Numbered from the stretch's first letter, positions 1 to 5,936 are shown. The stretch: DNA of 6,810 nucleotides from Bacteroidota bacterium (GCA_023430945.1 JAEYYE010000100.1:1-6810), one strand, 5' to 3'. Numbers and translations are program-made. The notes: generated from the sequence alone by a model not told the origin.

Positions 1-230
1 AGAACGGTACGTTGAAGGCGAAGACGTTCGACATCCACAAAGGCACGTTCGCGGAGATCGCACGGGCGAAAGCTTCGCTCGCGGCCCGCAAATTCCATAA
101 GGTGCGCTCGGGCGATACGCTCTCCTCGATCGCGAGGCGGCATGGCACCACGGTCACCAGATTGTGCCGCATGAACGGTTTGAGCCAACGCAGCATCCTG
201 CGGATCGGCCAGAACATCAGGTACAACTGA
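1..230 (+). CDS. C-terminal part of a LysM-domain protein, probably an M23-family murein peptidase (5' end outside window)
   Basis: The reading frame is open from the first bases (first full codon at 3) and ends at TGA 228-230, so this is the 3' end of a longer gene; the TTG at 12 need not be a start. A complete LysM peptidoglycan-binding module occupies about 96-227, with the hallmark stretch HKVRSGDTLSSIARRHGTTV followed by a second half ending LRIGQNIRY. LysM binds N-acetylglucosamine chains of peptidoglycan, so the protein acts in the periplasm or at the wall. The preceding residues (TFDIHKGTFAEIARAKA) resemble, from memory, the linker after the catalytic domain of Bacteroidota M23 (LytM-like) endopeptidases carrying one C-terminal LysM. 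The catalytic part is not in the window, so the peptidase assignment is inference; another LysM-ended protein is possible. It converges directly on the next gene. Confidence 0.8.
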   Translation, partial: NGTLKAKTFDIHKGTFAEIARAKASLAARKFHKVRSGDTLSSIARRHGTTVTRLCRMNGLSQRSILRIGQNIRYN

Positions 231-809
231 TCAGGCTCCCCGCCGCGCACCGATCAGGCGGCCCATCGTTTCCACGAAGTCCTGCGTGTAGCGCGGCGTG
301 AGAACAAGATCGCCCTGCCTGGCACGGAGCAGAACAAGGTCGTGCCGTGCTGAAGGCAGCCGATCGGTGATGGATCTGCCCAGCCCGAATGTGAACGTGG
401 TGATCCCGATATCCACCGTGCAATAACGCATCATTCCATCGATCGCCGCCTGGTGTTCACCTTTTCCGCCGGCCAGCGCCGCGGCACGTTGCCGCACATA
501 CTCCCGGGCAGCGAGCCGATCCACGAGACTGGCATCAAGCAATTCATCGATCGGGATCTCCGTTCTCGAGCCCTTCTTCTCAAGGATCAGCCGATCGGAC
601 CTGAACGTATAGTTGCAACGATCCCCCAGATCGCGCCACAGGGCGATCGCAAGCCCAAGGACCATGATGCCGCCCGCGATGAAAAGTGCGGCGAAATTTC
701 CATGCATGGCCAGCACCAGAACACCTGCCAGAACAAGGAACGGTGATGCCCAGATCACCAGCAACGTATTGTTCCAATATCGCTGTGTGGCAAAGGTCTT
801 CGCAGGCAT
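231..809 (-). CDS. Two-helix membrane protein with probable bacterial PH-like domain, function unknown
   Basis: This encodes 192 residues, ATG at 807-809 and TGA at 231-233 on the minus strand. After a short polar N-terminus with two aromatics, two hydrophobic segments lie at about residues 14-35 and 38-58, separated by MHGN, forming a helical hairpin. The remaining ~130 residues are soluble and contain a strand-rich pattern (CNYTFRSDRLILEKKG, then RTEIPIDELLDAS) that ends in VLLRARQGDLVLTPRYTQDFVETM. The last part matches the usual finish of bPH domains, where a strand is followed by SPxxxxxFVxxL and a C-terminal helix. The topology, a hairpin plus a cytosolic PH-like fold, is a common small bacterial architecture whose role is generally unknown. 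A TAACTTTG motif sits 13 nt upstream of the start. I do not recognise the family by name; the PH assignment is moderate, the gene itself is convincing. Confidence 0.8.
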   Translation of the reverse strand: MPAKTFATQRYWNNTLLVIWASPFLVLAGVLVLAMHGNFAALFIAGGIMVLGLAIALWRDLGDRCNYTFRSDRLILEKKGSRTEIPIDELLDASLVDRLAAREYVRQRAAALAGGKGEHQAAIDGMMRYCTVDIGITTFTFGLGRSITDRLPSARHDLVLLRARQGDLVLTPRYTQDFVETMGRLIGARRGA

Positions 810-822
810 TCCGGAGCGTCGG

Positions 823-830
823 CAAAGTTA
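823..830 (-). promoter_or_regulatory. Putative Bacteroidota -7 promoter element (TAACTTTG) for the membrane-protein gene
   Basis: Read on the minus strand, 830 to 823 is TAACTTTG, an exact match to the Bacteroidota housekeeping -7 consensus TAnnTTTG. It ends 13 nt before the ATG at 809, giving a very short leader. I see no matching -33 TTTG at the usual spacing, so the call rests on the -7 element and its position alone. Confidence 0.5.
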
Positions 831-871
831 GTCCCCGGCGTGCGGCAGACCGATCGTGGCATGCTTGGAAT

Positions 872-879
872 TACTTTTG
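872..879 (+). promoter_or_regulatory. Putative Bacteroidota -7 promoter element (TACTTTTG) for the kai operon
   Basis: TACTTTTG is an exact match to TAnnTTTG and lies 60 nt before the kaiC ATG at 940, implying transcription from about 885 and a leader of roughly 55 nt. It falls inside the open frame that would extend kaiC back to 856, which argues for the later start. No clear -33 TTTG is seen. With the minus-strand element at 823-830 it forms a divergent pair. Confidence 0.4.
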
Positions 880-939
880 TATGCGCCCTTTTGCAACACA
901 TTCATCCATTCGATAGATCTTCGGATCCTGCTTCTTATA

Positions 940-2376
940 ATGATCCAGTTGAAACCGCATCTGGCAAAAGCTCCTTCCGGTGTAAAAGGTCTTGATGAAT
1001 TGACCAATGGCGGCCTCCCCGCAGGGCGGCCTACGTTGATCTGCGGCTCCGCAGGTTGTGGAAAGACCTTGATGGCAACGGAATTCCTGGTGAAAGGCGC
1101 CACGGAACACAATGAGCCGGGAGTATTCATCATGTTCGAGGAGAACCCTCGGGAACTCGCCGAGAACGTGAGTTCGATGGGGATCGACCTGGTGCAGTTG
1201 CAGAATGATGGAAAACTTTTGCTCGATCATGTCCATGTGGAACGAAGCGAGATCGATGAGACCGGCGAATACGATCTGGAAGGTCTCTTCATCCGCCTTG
1301 GCCATGCAGTGGACAAGATCGGGGCGAAGCGTGTGGTGCTCGATACCATCGAAGTGTTATTCTCCGGCCTCGCCAATGAAGCGATCCTCCGATCGGAGAT
1401 CAGACGGCTCTTCCGCTGGTTGAAGGATCGCGGCCTTACCACCGTGATCACGGCAGAGCGTGGCGATGGTTCGCTCACCCGTTATGGGCTCGAGGAATAT
1501 GTGGCTGATTGTGTGATCCTTCTCGATCACCGGGTGAGCGACCAGATCTCCACCAGGCGGTTGCGCGTGGTGAAATACCGCGGATCGGCACATGGCACGA
1601 ATGAATACCCGTTCCTGATCGATTCCAACGGTATCTCCATACTGCCGATCACCTCCCTTCGCCTGGAACACACTGCTTCCACCGAACGGATCTCCACCGG
1701 TGTGGTGAAGCTGGATGAGATGCTCGATGGGAAAGGCGTGTACCGCGGAAGCAGCATACTGATCAGCGGCATGCCCGGCACAGGCAAGACAACGATGGCC
1801 GCCATGTTCGCTAACGCCGCGTGCGGGCGCGGTGAACGTTGCATCTTCTTCACTTATGAGGAATCACCCGCTCAATTCATCCGTAACATGAACTCCATCG
1901 GGCTCGAACTTCGATCGTGGATCGATAAGGGTCTTCTGGAGATACATGCATCGCGCCCCACGTTCCAGGGTTTGGAGCAGCATCTGGTGCAGATCCACGA
2001 ACATGTGAGGAAGTTCAAGCCCGCACTCGTTGTGATCGACCCGATCAGCAGCCTTACGCTGGAGAATGAATCCCGCGGCGTGAAACCCACCCTGATCCGT
2101 GTGATCGATATGCTGAAGCAGCTCAACATCACCGCCGTGCTCACCAACCTCGTTGATGGTTCCTCCAAGACCGTGGACGATCTTCAAATGAACGTAAGCT
2201 CCCTGATGGACACCTGGATCCTGTTGCGGAACCATGAGAGCAAGGGCGAGAACACCCGCACGCTGCTCATTCAAAAATCAAGGGGCATGCAGCATTCCGA
2301 TCGCATCGTGAAGATCGACATGTCCAACAACGGGCTTGTTCTTACGGACGAGGCTTGGATCGAACGGCTGGGTTGA
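940..2376 (+). CDS. kaiC: KaiC-family dual-RecA ATPase/autokinase, short form without the KaiA-binding tail
   Basis: The protein has 478 residues from ATG 940. The frame is open back to 856, but the extra 28 residues (MACLELLLYAPF...) do not resemble KaiC and overlap the -7 motif. KaiC normally begins just before the APSGVKGLDELTNGGLP segment seen here. CI lobe: Walker A GSAGCGKT (36-43), glutamate pair E67-E68, and a segment ETGEYDL (107-113) at the position of the KaiB-binding B-loop. CII lobe: Walker A GMPGTGKT (277-284), glutamate pair E307-E308, Walker B VVIDPIS (364-370). At the position of Synechococcus S431/T432 there is S420-S421; the T426 position is Leu. The chain ends RGMQHSDRIVKIDMSNNGLVLTDEAWIERLG, so the A-loop and tail that bind KaiA are missing. 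KaiC forms hexamers that hydrolyse ATP and autophosphorylate. This one heads an operon with two kaiB genes and a kinase. It is probably KaiC2/KaiC3-like rather than a true cyanobacterial oscillator component. Confidence 0.95.
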   Translation: MIQLKPHLAKAPSGVKGLDELTNGGLPAGRPTLICGSAGCGKTLMATEFLVKGATEHNEPGVFIMFEENPRELAENVSSMGIDLVQLQNDGKLLLDHVHVERSEIDETGEYDLEGLFIRLGHAVDKIGAKRVVLDTIEVLFSGLANEAILRSEIRRLFRWLKDRGLTTVITAERGDGSLTRYGLEEYVADCVILLDHRVSDQISTRRLRVVKYRGSAHGTNEYPFLIDSNGISILPITSLRLEHTASTERISTGVVKLDEMLDGKGVYRGSSILISGMPGTGKTTMAAMFANAACGRGERCIFFTYEESPAQFIRNMNSIGLELRSWIDKGLLEIHASRPTFQGLEQHLVQIHEHVRKFKPALVVIDPISSLTLENESRGVKPTLIRVIDMLKQLNITAVLTNLVDGSSKTVDDLQMNVSSLMDTWILLRNHESKGENTRTLLIQKSRGMQHSDRIVKIDMSNNGLVLTDEAWIERLG

Positions 2377-2413
2377 ATAAATTGGCGGTCAAGTACAATC
2401 GGTACAAACTACA

Positions 2414-2743
2414 ATGAGCGACGAGCGATCTGCTACAGGAACGGGAAAAGATGGCACTGCAGGAGCGGAGTGGCAACTGCGGCTCTATGTGGCTGGTGAA
2501 ACACCGCGCTCAGCCACGGCTTTGCGTAATTTGAGGCGCATCTGTGAAGAACATCTGGCCGGTCGTTACCATATCGAGATCGTGGACCTCACCACCGATC
2601 CCGGCGCTGCCTCGGCCAACGAGATCATAGCAGTGCCTACCCTTGTACGCAAGCTCCCTGAACCGATCCGGAAGATCATCGGCGATCTTTCGAACGAGGA
2701 GAAAGTGCTGGTAGGCTTGAATCTCGTACCTCTGCAATACTGA
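2414..2743 (+). CDS. kaiB: KaiB-family protein, canonical copy
   Basis: This is a 109-residue protein starting 37 nt after kaiC. Residues 1-19 are a polar Gly/Ser/Thr-rich extension absent from the ~102-residue cyanobacterial KaiB. The KaiB fold follows: strand LRLYVAGETPRSATALRNL (22-40), then EIVDLTTDP (55-63), the cis-proline region VPTL (74-77), and the characteristic KLPEPIRKIIGDLSNEEKVL (80-99). That last stretch is nearly the cyanobacterial KaiB consensus LPPPxRRIIGDLSDREKVL. KaiB is a thioredoxin-like, fold-switching protein that binds the CI ring of phosphorylated KaiC. This copy keeps the residues expected of a KaiC-binding KaiB. The leader (2377-2413) is A-rich, with TACAA three times, and has no Shine-Dalgarno. 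Co-transcription with kaiC is likely from spacing and the lack of a promoter motif. Confidence 0.95.
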   Translation: MSDERSATGTGKDGTAGAEWQLRLYVAGETPRSATALRNLRRICEEHLAGRYHIEIVDLTTDPGAASANEIIAVPTLVRKLPEPIRKIIGDLSNEEKVLVGLNLVPLQY

Positions 2744-2752
2744 TCACCCTGC

Positions 2753-3064
2753 ATGGAACAGATAGGTGGGCCGGTACAGGAGGAGTTGCATTGCCTGCTT
2801 CGCCTGTACATCGCCGGCCCCACCGCGATATCGGCACGCGCCCTGGTGAACATACGCAACATCTGCGAGCGGCATCTAAGTGGCCGTTATACCCTGCAGG
2901 TGATCGATCTTTCCATCGATCCGGGCCGTGCGAAGGAAGATAACATCATATCACTGCCTACCTTGCTGCAGATCAAGCCTCGCGGTCACAAACGGATGAT
3001 CGGCGACATGTCCGATACCAACATGGTATTGAATGGGCTTGGTATCGAGCCCCTGCTCCAATAA
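2753..3064 (+). CDS. kaiB: KaiB-family protein, divergent second copy
   Basis: This 103-residue protein begins 9 nt after the first kaiB stop. It shares the same frame of conserved positions as its neighbour: LRLYIAG (16-22), ICERHLSGRY (37-46), VIDLSIDPG (50-58), LPTL (68-71), IGDMSD (83-88) and VLNGLGIEPL (92-101). This indicates a tandem duplication followed by divergence. The most visible change is in the loop before IGD: the first copy and cyanobacterial KaiB have LP-P-x-R, whereas this copy has IKPRGHKR (74-81), and the EKVL helix start becomes TNMVL. The KaiB/thioredoxin-like fold is clear; whether it still binds KaiC is open. It might instead bind the downstream kinase, form heteromers with the first KaiB, or act as a competitor. 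It lies 4 nt upstream of the kinase gene. Confidence 0.92.
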   Translation: MEQIGGPVQEELHCLLRLYIAGPTAISARALVNIRNICERHLSGRYTLQVIDLSIDPGRAKEDNIISLPTLLQIKPRGHKRMIGDMSDTNMVLNGLGIEPLLQ

Positions 3065-3068
3065 CTTC

Positions 3069-4736
3069 ATGCGCGACAGCAACGACAAGACCGGTACGCA
3101 AATCGCGATGCTCACCGCCGAGAATGAGGATCTGCGGATCCGGCTTGCCGAAGCGCTGGATACGTTGCGTGCGATCCGCGAGGGTGGCGTTGATGCTTTG
3201 GTGGACGGCGGACAGATCTATACGTTGGACAGCGCCATCTCTGAAACGAACCGTTTCAGGGGACAGGTGCTTGCACAGATCAATGAAGCAGTGGTGGCCC
3301 TGGACAACGATCACCGGATCACCTACATCAACACTGCTGCGGAGCAGCAATACGGCGTTACATCATCCGAGGTCCTGGGCCTTCCGGTAGGCGCCATGTA
3401 CTCATACCGGTGGATCCATCCCGATGATGAGGCGAAGGCCGAAAAGGCGCTTGCTGAGACCGACCACTGGCGTGGAGAGAACATACATACCACCCGCGAT
3501 GGATCGGAGATACAGGTGGAATCGAGCGTGAGCCTGTTGCGATCTGCGGAAGGCAGGCCGATCGGACATCTGGCGGTGATCCGTGATGTGACCCAGCGTG
3601 CACGGACCCAGGCCGCGCTGGAGGAATCGGGCAGGCAGAAGGACCATTTCCTCGCCACGCTCGCGCACGAGCTGCGCAATCCGCTCTCGCCGATCATGAA
3701 CGGGTTGTACCTGATGGACCCATCGATGCAAGACCCCGAATCGATGGAGACCACGCGTGTGATGATGATGCGGCAATTGCAGCACATGGTCCGCCTGGTG
3801 GACGATCTGATGGACCTCTCGCGCATCAGCCGCGGCAAATTCGATCTGCGGCTGGAACTGGTCGACCTCACCTCGGTGCTCGCCATGGCGATTGAAGCCA
3901 GCCGGCCGCTGATCGACAAACACGGCCATCACCTGAAGGTACATATGGCGCCGGGCACCTTCACTGTGAACGGCGATTCGAACAGATTGATGCAGGTGAT
4001 CTCCAACCTGTTGAACAACGCCGCCAAATACACACCGCCAGGTGGTCACATCGAACTGCGTTTGGAACGGGCAGGCGGTCAGGCCGTGATCACCGTGAAG
4101 GATGATGGCATCGGTATAGAAAAGGAAGCGATCGACCGCGTGTTCGACATGTTCGCGCAGGTGGATCCGGAGCCCAAGGCACGATCCGGCGGCGGGCTTG
4201 GCATCGGCCTCAACATCGCCAAAAGGCTCGTATTGATGCATCATGGAAGCATCGAGCTCATGAGCGATGGTACGGGAAAAGGAAGTGAGTTCGTCGTGAA
4301 GCTTCCACTCTCGAAGGAACGTCGGCAGGATCCACAAGGAAGAACGGGGCCGCTGCAAGAGCGTACTGCACGCAAACGTCGCATCCTGGTAGTGGACGAC
4401 AACCTGGACGCTGCTGAAACCCTGGCCCAGATCCTGCGAGCCACGGGCCATGTCGTGAAGGTGGCCAATGATGGCCAGCGTGCGCTGGAGGTCGGGAAAG
4501 AACTTGCACCCGAACTCATCCTCATGGACATAGGCATGCCATTGATGGATGGATGCGAGACATGCGAACGGATGCGGCTTGAATCCTGGGGAAAGAATGT
4601 GCGCATCGTCGCACTTTCCGGCTGGGGGCAGGATCACGATCGGCGCCGATCCATGGAAGCCGGCTTCGATGCACATATGGTGAAACCAATGGATCGGCAG
4701 GTGCTGGAGCAAATGATCGCCGAACTGCCTGGATAA
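3069..4736 (+). CDS. Soluble hybrid histidine kinase: coiled coil - PAS/PAC - HisKA - HATPase - receiver
   Basis: The protein has 555 residues from ATG 3069, four bases after the second kaiB stop; an in-frame start at 3033 would overlap that gene. No membrane segment is seen, so it is cytosolic. Order: a predicted coiled coil (~10-40) ending in LRAIREGGVDALV, a short motif recurring, as I recall, at the N-terminus of PAS hybrid kinases; PAS with PAC (~63-178, including WIHPDD and GHLAVIRDVTQR); HisKA with H-box FLATLAHELRNPL (phospho-His H200); N-box NLLNNAAKY (313-321); G1 DDGIGI (345-350); G2 GGLGIGL (375-381); a charged linker (415-437); receiver (~438-553) with acidic pair D443-D444, acceptor D487, S517 and K539. 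All catalytic residues are intact. The protein ends after the receiver with no DNA-binding or enzymatic output domain, so signalling must pass on through an Hpt/response regulator elsewhere or stay internal. Its place in the kai operon makes it the likely clock-output kinase (inference); it is not SasA, which has a KaiB-like sensor domain. Confidence 0.93.
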   Translation: MRDSNDKTGTQIAMLTAENEDLRIRLAEALDTLRAIREGGVDALVDGGQIYTLDSAISETNRFRGQVLAQINEAVVALDNDHRITYINTAAEQQYGVTSSEVLGLPVGAMYSYRWIHPDDEAKAEKALAETDHWRGENIHTTRDGSEIQVESSVSLLRSAEGRPIGHLAVIRDVTQRARTQAALEESGRQKDHFLATLAHELRNPLSPIMNGLYLMDPSMQDPESMETTRVMMMRQLQHMVRLVDDLMDLSRISRGKFDLRLELVDLTSVLAMAIEASRPLIDKHGHHLKVHMAPGTFTVNGDSNRLMQVISNLLNNAAKYTPPGGHIELRLERAGGQAVITVKDDGIGIEKEAIDRVFDMFAQVDPEPKARSGGGLGIGLNIAKRLVLMHHGSIELMSDGTGKGSEFVVKLPLSKERRQDPQGRTGPLQERTARKRRILVVDDNLDAAETLAQILRATGHVVKVANDGQRALEVGKELAPELILMDIGMPLMDGCETCERMRLESWGKNVRIVALSGWGQDHDRRRSMEAGFDAHMVKPMDRQVLEQMIAELPG

Positions 4737-4831
4737 TAACCGGTCCGGCTTGGATCTGCTTTTTTCGCTATCAACATCCGGCCGTTGATCCATTTCCGTC
4801 GCGATCCATTCCAGCGGGTGATCGGCCACAG

Positions 4832-4839
4832 TACGTTTG
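4832..4839 (+). promoter_or_regulatory. Putative Bacteroidota -7 promoter element (TACGTTTG) for the Lys/Ala-rich gene
   Basis: TACGTTTG exactly matches TAnnTTTG and ends 17 nt before the ATG at 4857, giving a leader of about 10 nt. It follows a 95-base stretch after the kinase stop containing no other gene signal except a T6 run at 4760-4765. There is no clear -33 TTTG. Together with the terminator at 5095-5117 it suggests a single-gene transcript. Confidence 0.5.
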
Positions 4840-4856
4840 GCGCAAATCTCTTACCA

Positions 4857-5072
4857 ATGGCCGTTAAGAAAACCGCAAAGAAGGCTGCCAAGCCTGCCAA
4901 GAAAGCCGCTTCGAAGAAAGCTGCTCCAAAGGCGAAGAAGGCCGCAGCTTCGAAACCAGCTGCGAAAAAGGCTCCAGCTAAAAAAGCCGCCAAGAAGGCT
5001 GCCAAGAAAGCTGCGCCGAAAAAAGCTTCCGCTTCCAAGCCGGCCGCCCGCAAGGCCACCGCGAAGAAGTAA
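4857..5072 (+). CDS. Lys/Ala-rich histone H1-like nucleoid protein
   Basis: The protein is 71 residues from ATG 4857: 29 Ala, 27 Lys, 6 Pro, 4 Ser, and no acidic or aromatic residue, made of imperfect KKAA / KKAAxK units. This composition is typical of eukaryotic H1 C-terminal tails and bacterial H1-like proteins (chlamydial Hc1/Hc2, AlgP/AlgR3 tails), which are disordered and condense DNA by charge. Its own motif upstream and a strong terminator downstream indicate an independent, probably well-expressed gene. An in-frame ATG at 4785 would add 24 unrelated residues and lies upstream of the promoter motif, so the later start is preferred. The DNA is internally repetitive, e.g. a 15-base exact repeat at 4878-4892 and 4992-5006, so length differences between strains are likely. 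Nucleoid function is inferred from composition; such repeats also occur as extensions of ribosomal or other basic proteins. Confidence 0.85.
   Translation: MAVKKTAKKAAKPAKKAASKKAAPKAKKAAASKPAAKKAPAKKAAKKAAKKAAPKKASASKPAARKATAKK
4878..5006 (+). repeat. Direct repeats inside the Lys/Ala-rich gene
   Basis: The 15-base word AAGAAGGCTGCCAAG occurs at 4878-4892 and again at 4992-5006 in the same frame (114 bases apart, a multiple of 3). Shorter AAGAARGC words recur between them. They encode the KKAAK unit, and recombination or slippage between copies would keep the frame. Confidence 0.7.
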
Positions 5073-5094
5073 GCGTACCCCACAACCTGAAATG

Positions 5095-5117
5095 AGCCCG
5101 CTTCTGCGGGCTTTTTT
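5095..5117 (+). terminator. Strong intrinsic terminator after the Lys/Ala-rich gene
   Basis: A perfect 7-bp stem, AGCCCGC (5095-5101) and GCGGGCT (5106-5112), encloses the loop TTCT and is followed by a T6 run at 5112-5117. It lies 22 bases after the stop codon. Outer flanks AAATGA (5090-5095) and TCATTT (5117-5122) are also complementary, so some function on the opposite strand is possible, though no minus-strand gene ends here. Confidence 0.92.
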
Positions 5118-5122
5118 CATTT

Positions 5123-5285
5123 ACGATCATCTCCCTTCATACCGGATCCATCGGCATGTGCTCCCGATCCGTCGAGAAATGCTTCCCCATGAGGGATCCG
5201 AGGTTGCCCGGATCATGCCGATCGCGTAATTTCATGTAGCCGGGAATGCACCACCAACCACCGGACCCATCCCTCACCTGACCGC
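5123..5285. other. Intergenic region between the terminator and the YkuD_2 gene
   Basis: There is no gene or RNA that I can support in these 163 bases. They contain six GATC sites and a 9-bp inverted repeat, ATCGGCATG at 5150-5158 and CATGCCGAT at 5214-5222, with a 55-base spacer. No TAnnTTTG match was found, so the promoter of the transpeptidase pair is unidentified. Confidence 0.5.
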
Positions 5286-5936
5286 ATGACCAGATCGCTT
5301 CTTTTCGTATTTCTCCTGCTTCCTTTCCACCTCACTCCTGCTGCTGCAGGCGGAAGCCCTGCGCCATTGGTGCACGGTGCTGGTGAGGGAACGATGGTTT
5401 CCGCAACGGCCCTGTTCGAAGAACTTGGCCTGCCGGGCCAGATCGAAGAGTCGGTATTCCAGGCCGGGTACGATCGTGCGCTAATGGAAAAATCCGATGC
5501 TGCCATTCTCGCGATCGCTGATATGAGCCAGCCAAGTACCGCGAAGCGCCTGTACGTCATCGATCTGAAGTCGCGCAAGCTGGTGCTTCGTACCTATGTC
5601 GCCCACGGCCAGAAGAGCGGTGCATTGATGGCCGAACACTTCAGCAACAAGCAGGATTCACACCAGACGAGTCTCGGATTGTATCGCGTTGGCGCGCAGA
5701 TCACCAGCCCGAAGCACGGCCCGGCACTGCTGCTATACGGACTCGATAAAGGGAGCAACGACAATGCGCTCGCACGAGAAGTGATCCTGCACGGCGCCGA
5801 TTATGTGAGCGATGCTTTCATAAAGGCCAACGGCCGGCTTGGCAGAAGCTGGGGCTGCCCGGCAGTGAGCCGGGCCGACATGCCTATAATGATCGATCTG
5901 CTTGCCAATGGTGCGCTTTTGTACGTGCACGGCTAG
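5286..5936 (+). CDS. Secreted murein L,D-transpeptidase, YkuD_2 type
   Basis: The protein has 216 residues. An N-terminal signal peptide (hydrophobic core LLFVFLLLPF, likely cleavage after the AAA at 19-21) sends it to the periplasm. The body matches the 'murein L,D-transpeptidase catalytic domain' family: YVIDLKSRKLVLRTYVAHGQKSG is cut here into IDLKSRKLVL (92-101) and VAHGQKSG (105-112), followed by SNKQDSHQTSLGLY (120-133) and EVILHGADYVS (165-175). The active-site block is GRLGRSWGCPAVS (183-195), with catalytic Cys191 and His169. L,D-transpeptidases form 3-3 peptidoglycan cross-links or attach proteins to the wall using an active-site cysteine. Here SWGC replaces the SHGC of classical YkuD enzymes, as is normal in this subfamily. 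Which reaction it performs cannot be told from sequence. No promoter motif is seen in 5123-5285. The gene probably shares a transcript with the next one, 33 nt downstream. Confidence 0.9.
   Translation: MTRSLLFVFLLLPFHLTPAAAGGSPAPLVHGAGEGTMVSATALFEELGLPGQIEESVFQAGYDRALMEKSDAAILAIADMSQPSTAKRLYVIDLKSRKLVLRTYVAHGQKSGALMAEHFSNKQDSHQTSLGLYRVGAQITSPKHGPALLLYGLDKGSNDNALAREVILHGADYVSDAFIKANGRLGRSWGCPAVSRADMPIMIDLLANGALLYVHG

Noticed and set aside
856..939. Upstream extension of kaiC to an ATG at 856
   Set aside because: The 28 added residues have no KaiC similarity and the extension overlaps the TAnnTTTG motif; the ATG at 940 places the N-terminus where KaiC proteins normally begin.
936..941. TATAAT resembling a sigma-70 -10 box
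   Set aside because: It overlaps the kaiC start codon at 940, so it cannot direct a transcript with that start, and the rest of the window follows the Bacteroidota pattern.
4737..4766. Possible terminator after the kinase gene (CCGGTCCGG followed by a T6 run)
   Set aside because: The CCGG repeats leave too small a loop for a hairpin and are more than 10 bases from the T run, so I cannot support a stem.
3402..4829. Long open frame (475 codons) on the minus strand opposite the kinase
   Set aside because: The plus strand encodes a complete hybrid kinase with all catalytic motifs; the antisense product is His-rich and resembles no family I know, and is a codon-bias shadow.
4634..5083. Minus-strand frame rich in Ala and Phe opposite the Lys/Ala-rich gene
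   Set aside because: AAFFAAFL-type repeats are the expected reverse reading of Lys/Ala repeats; the plus-strand frame has start, promoter motif and terminator in the right order.
5150..5222. 9-bp inverted repeat ATCGGCATG / CATGCCGAT
   Set aside because: The 55-base spacer and the GATC-rich composition make a chance match plausible; noted in the intergenic entry but not called as an operator or RNA structure.
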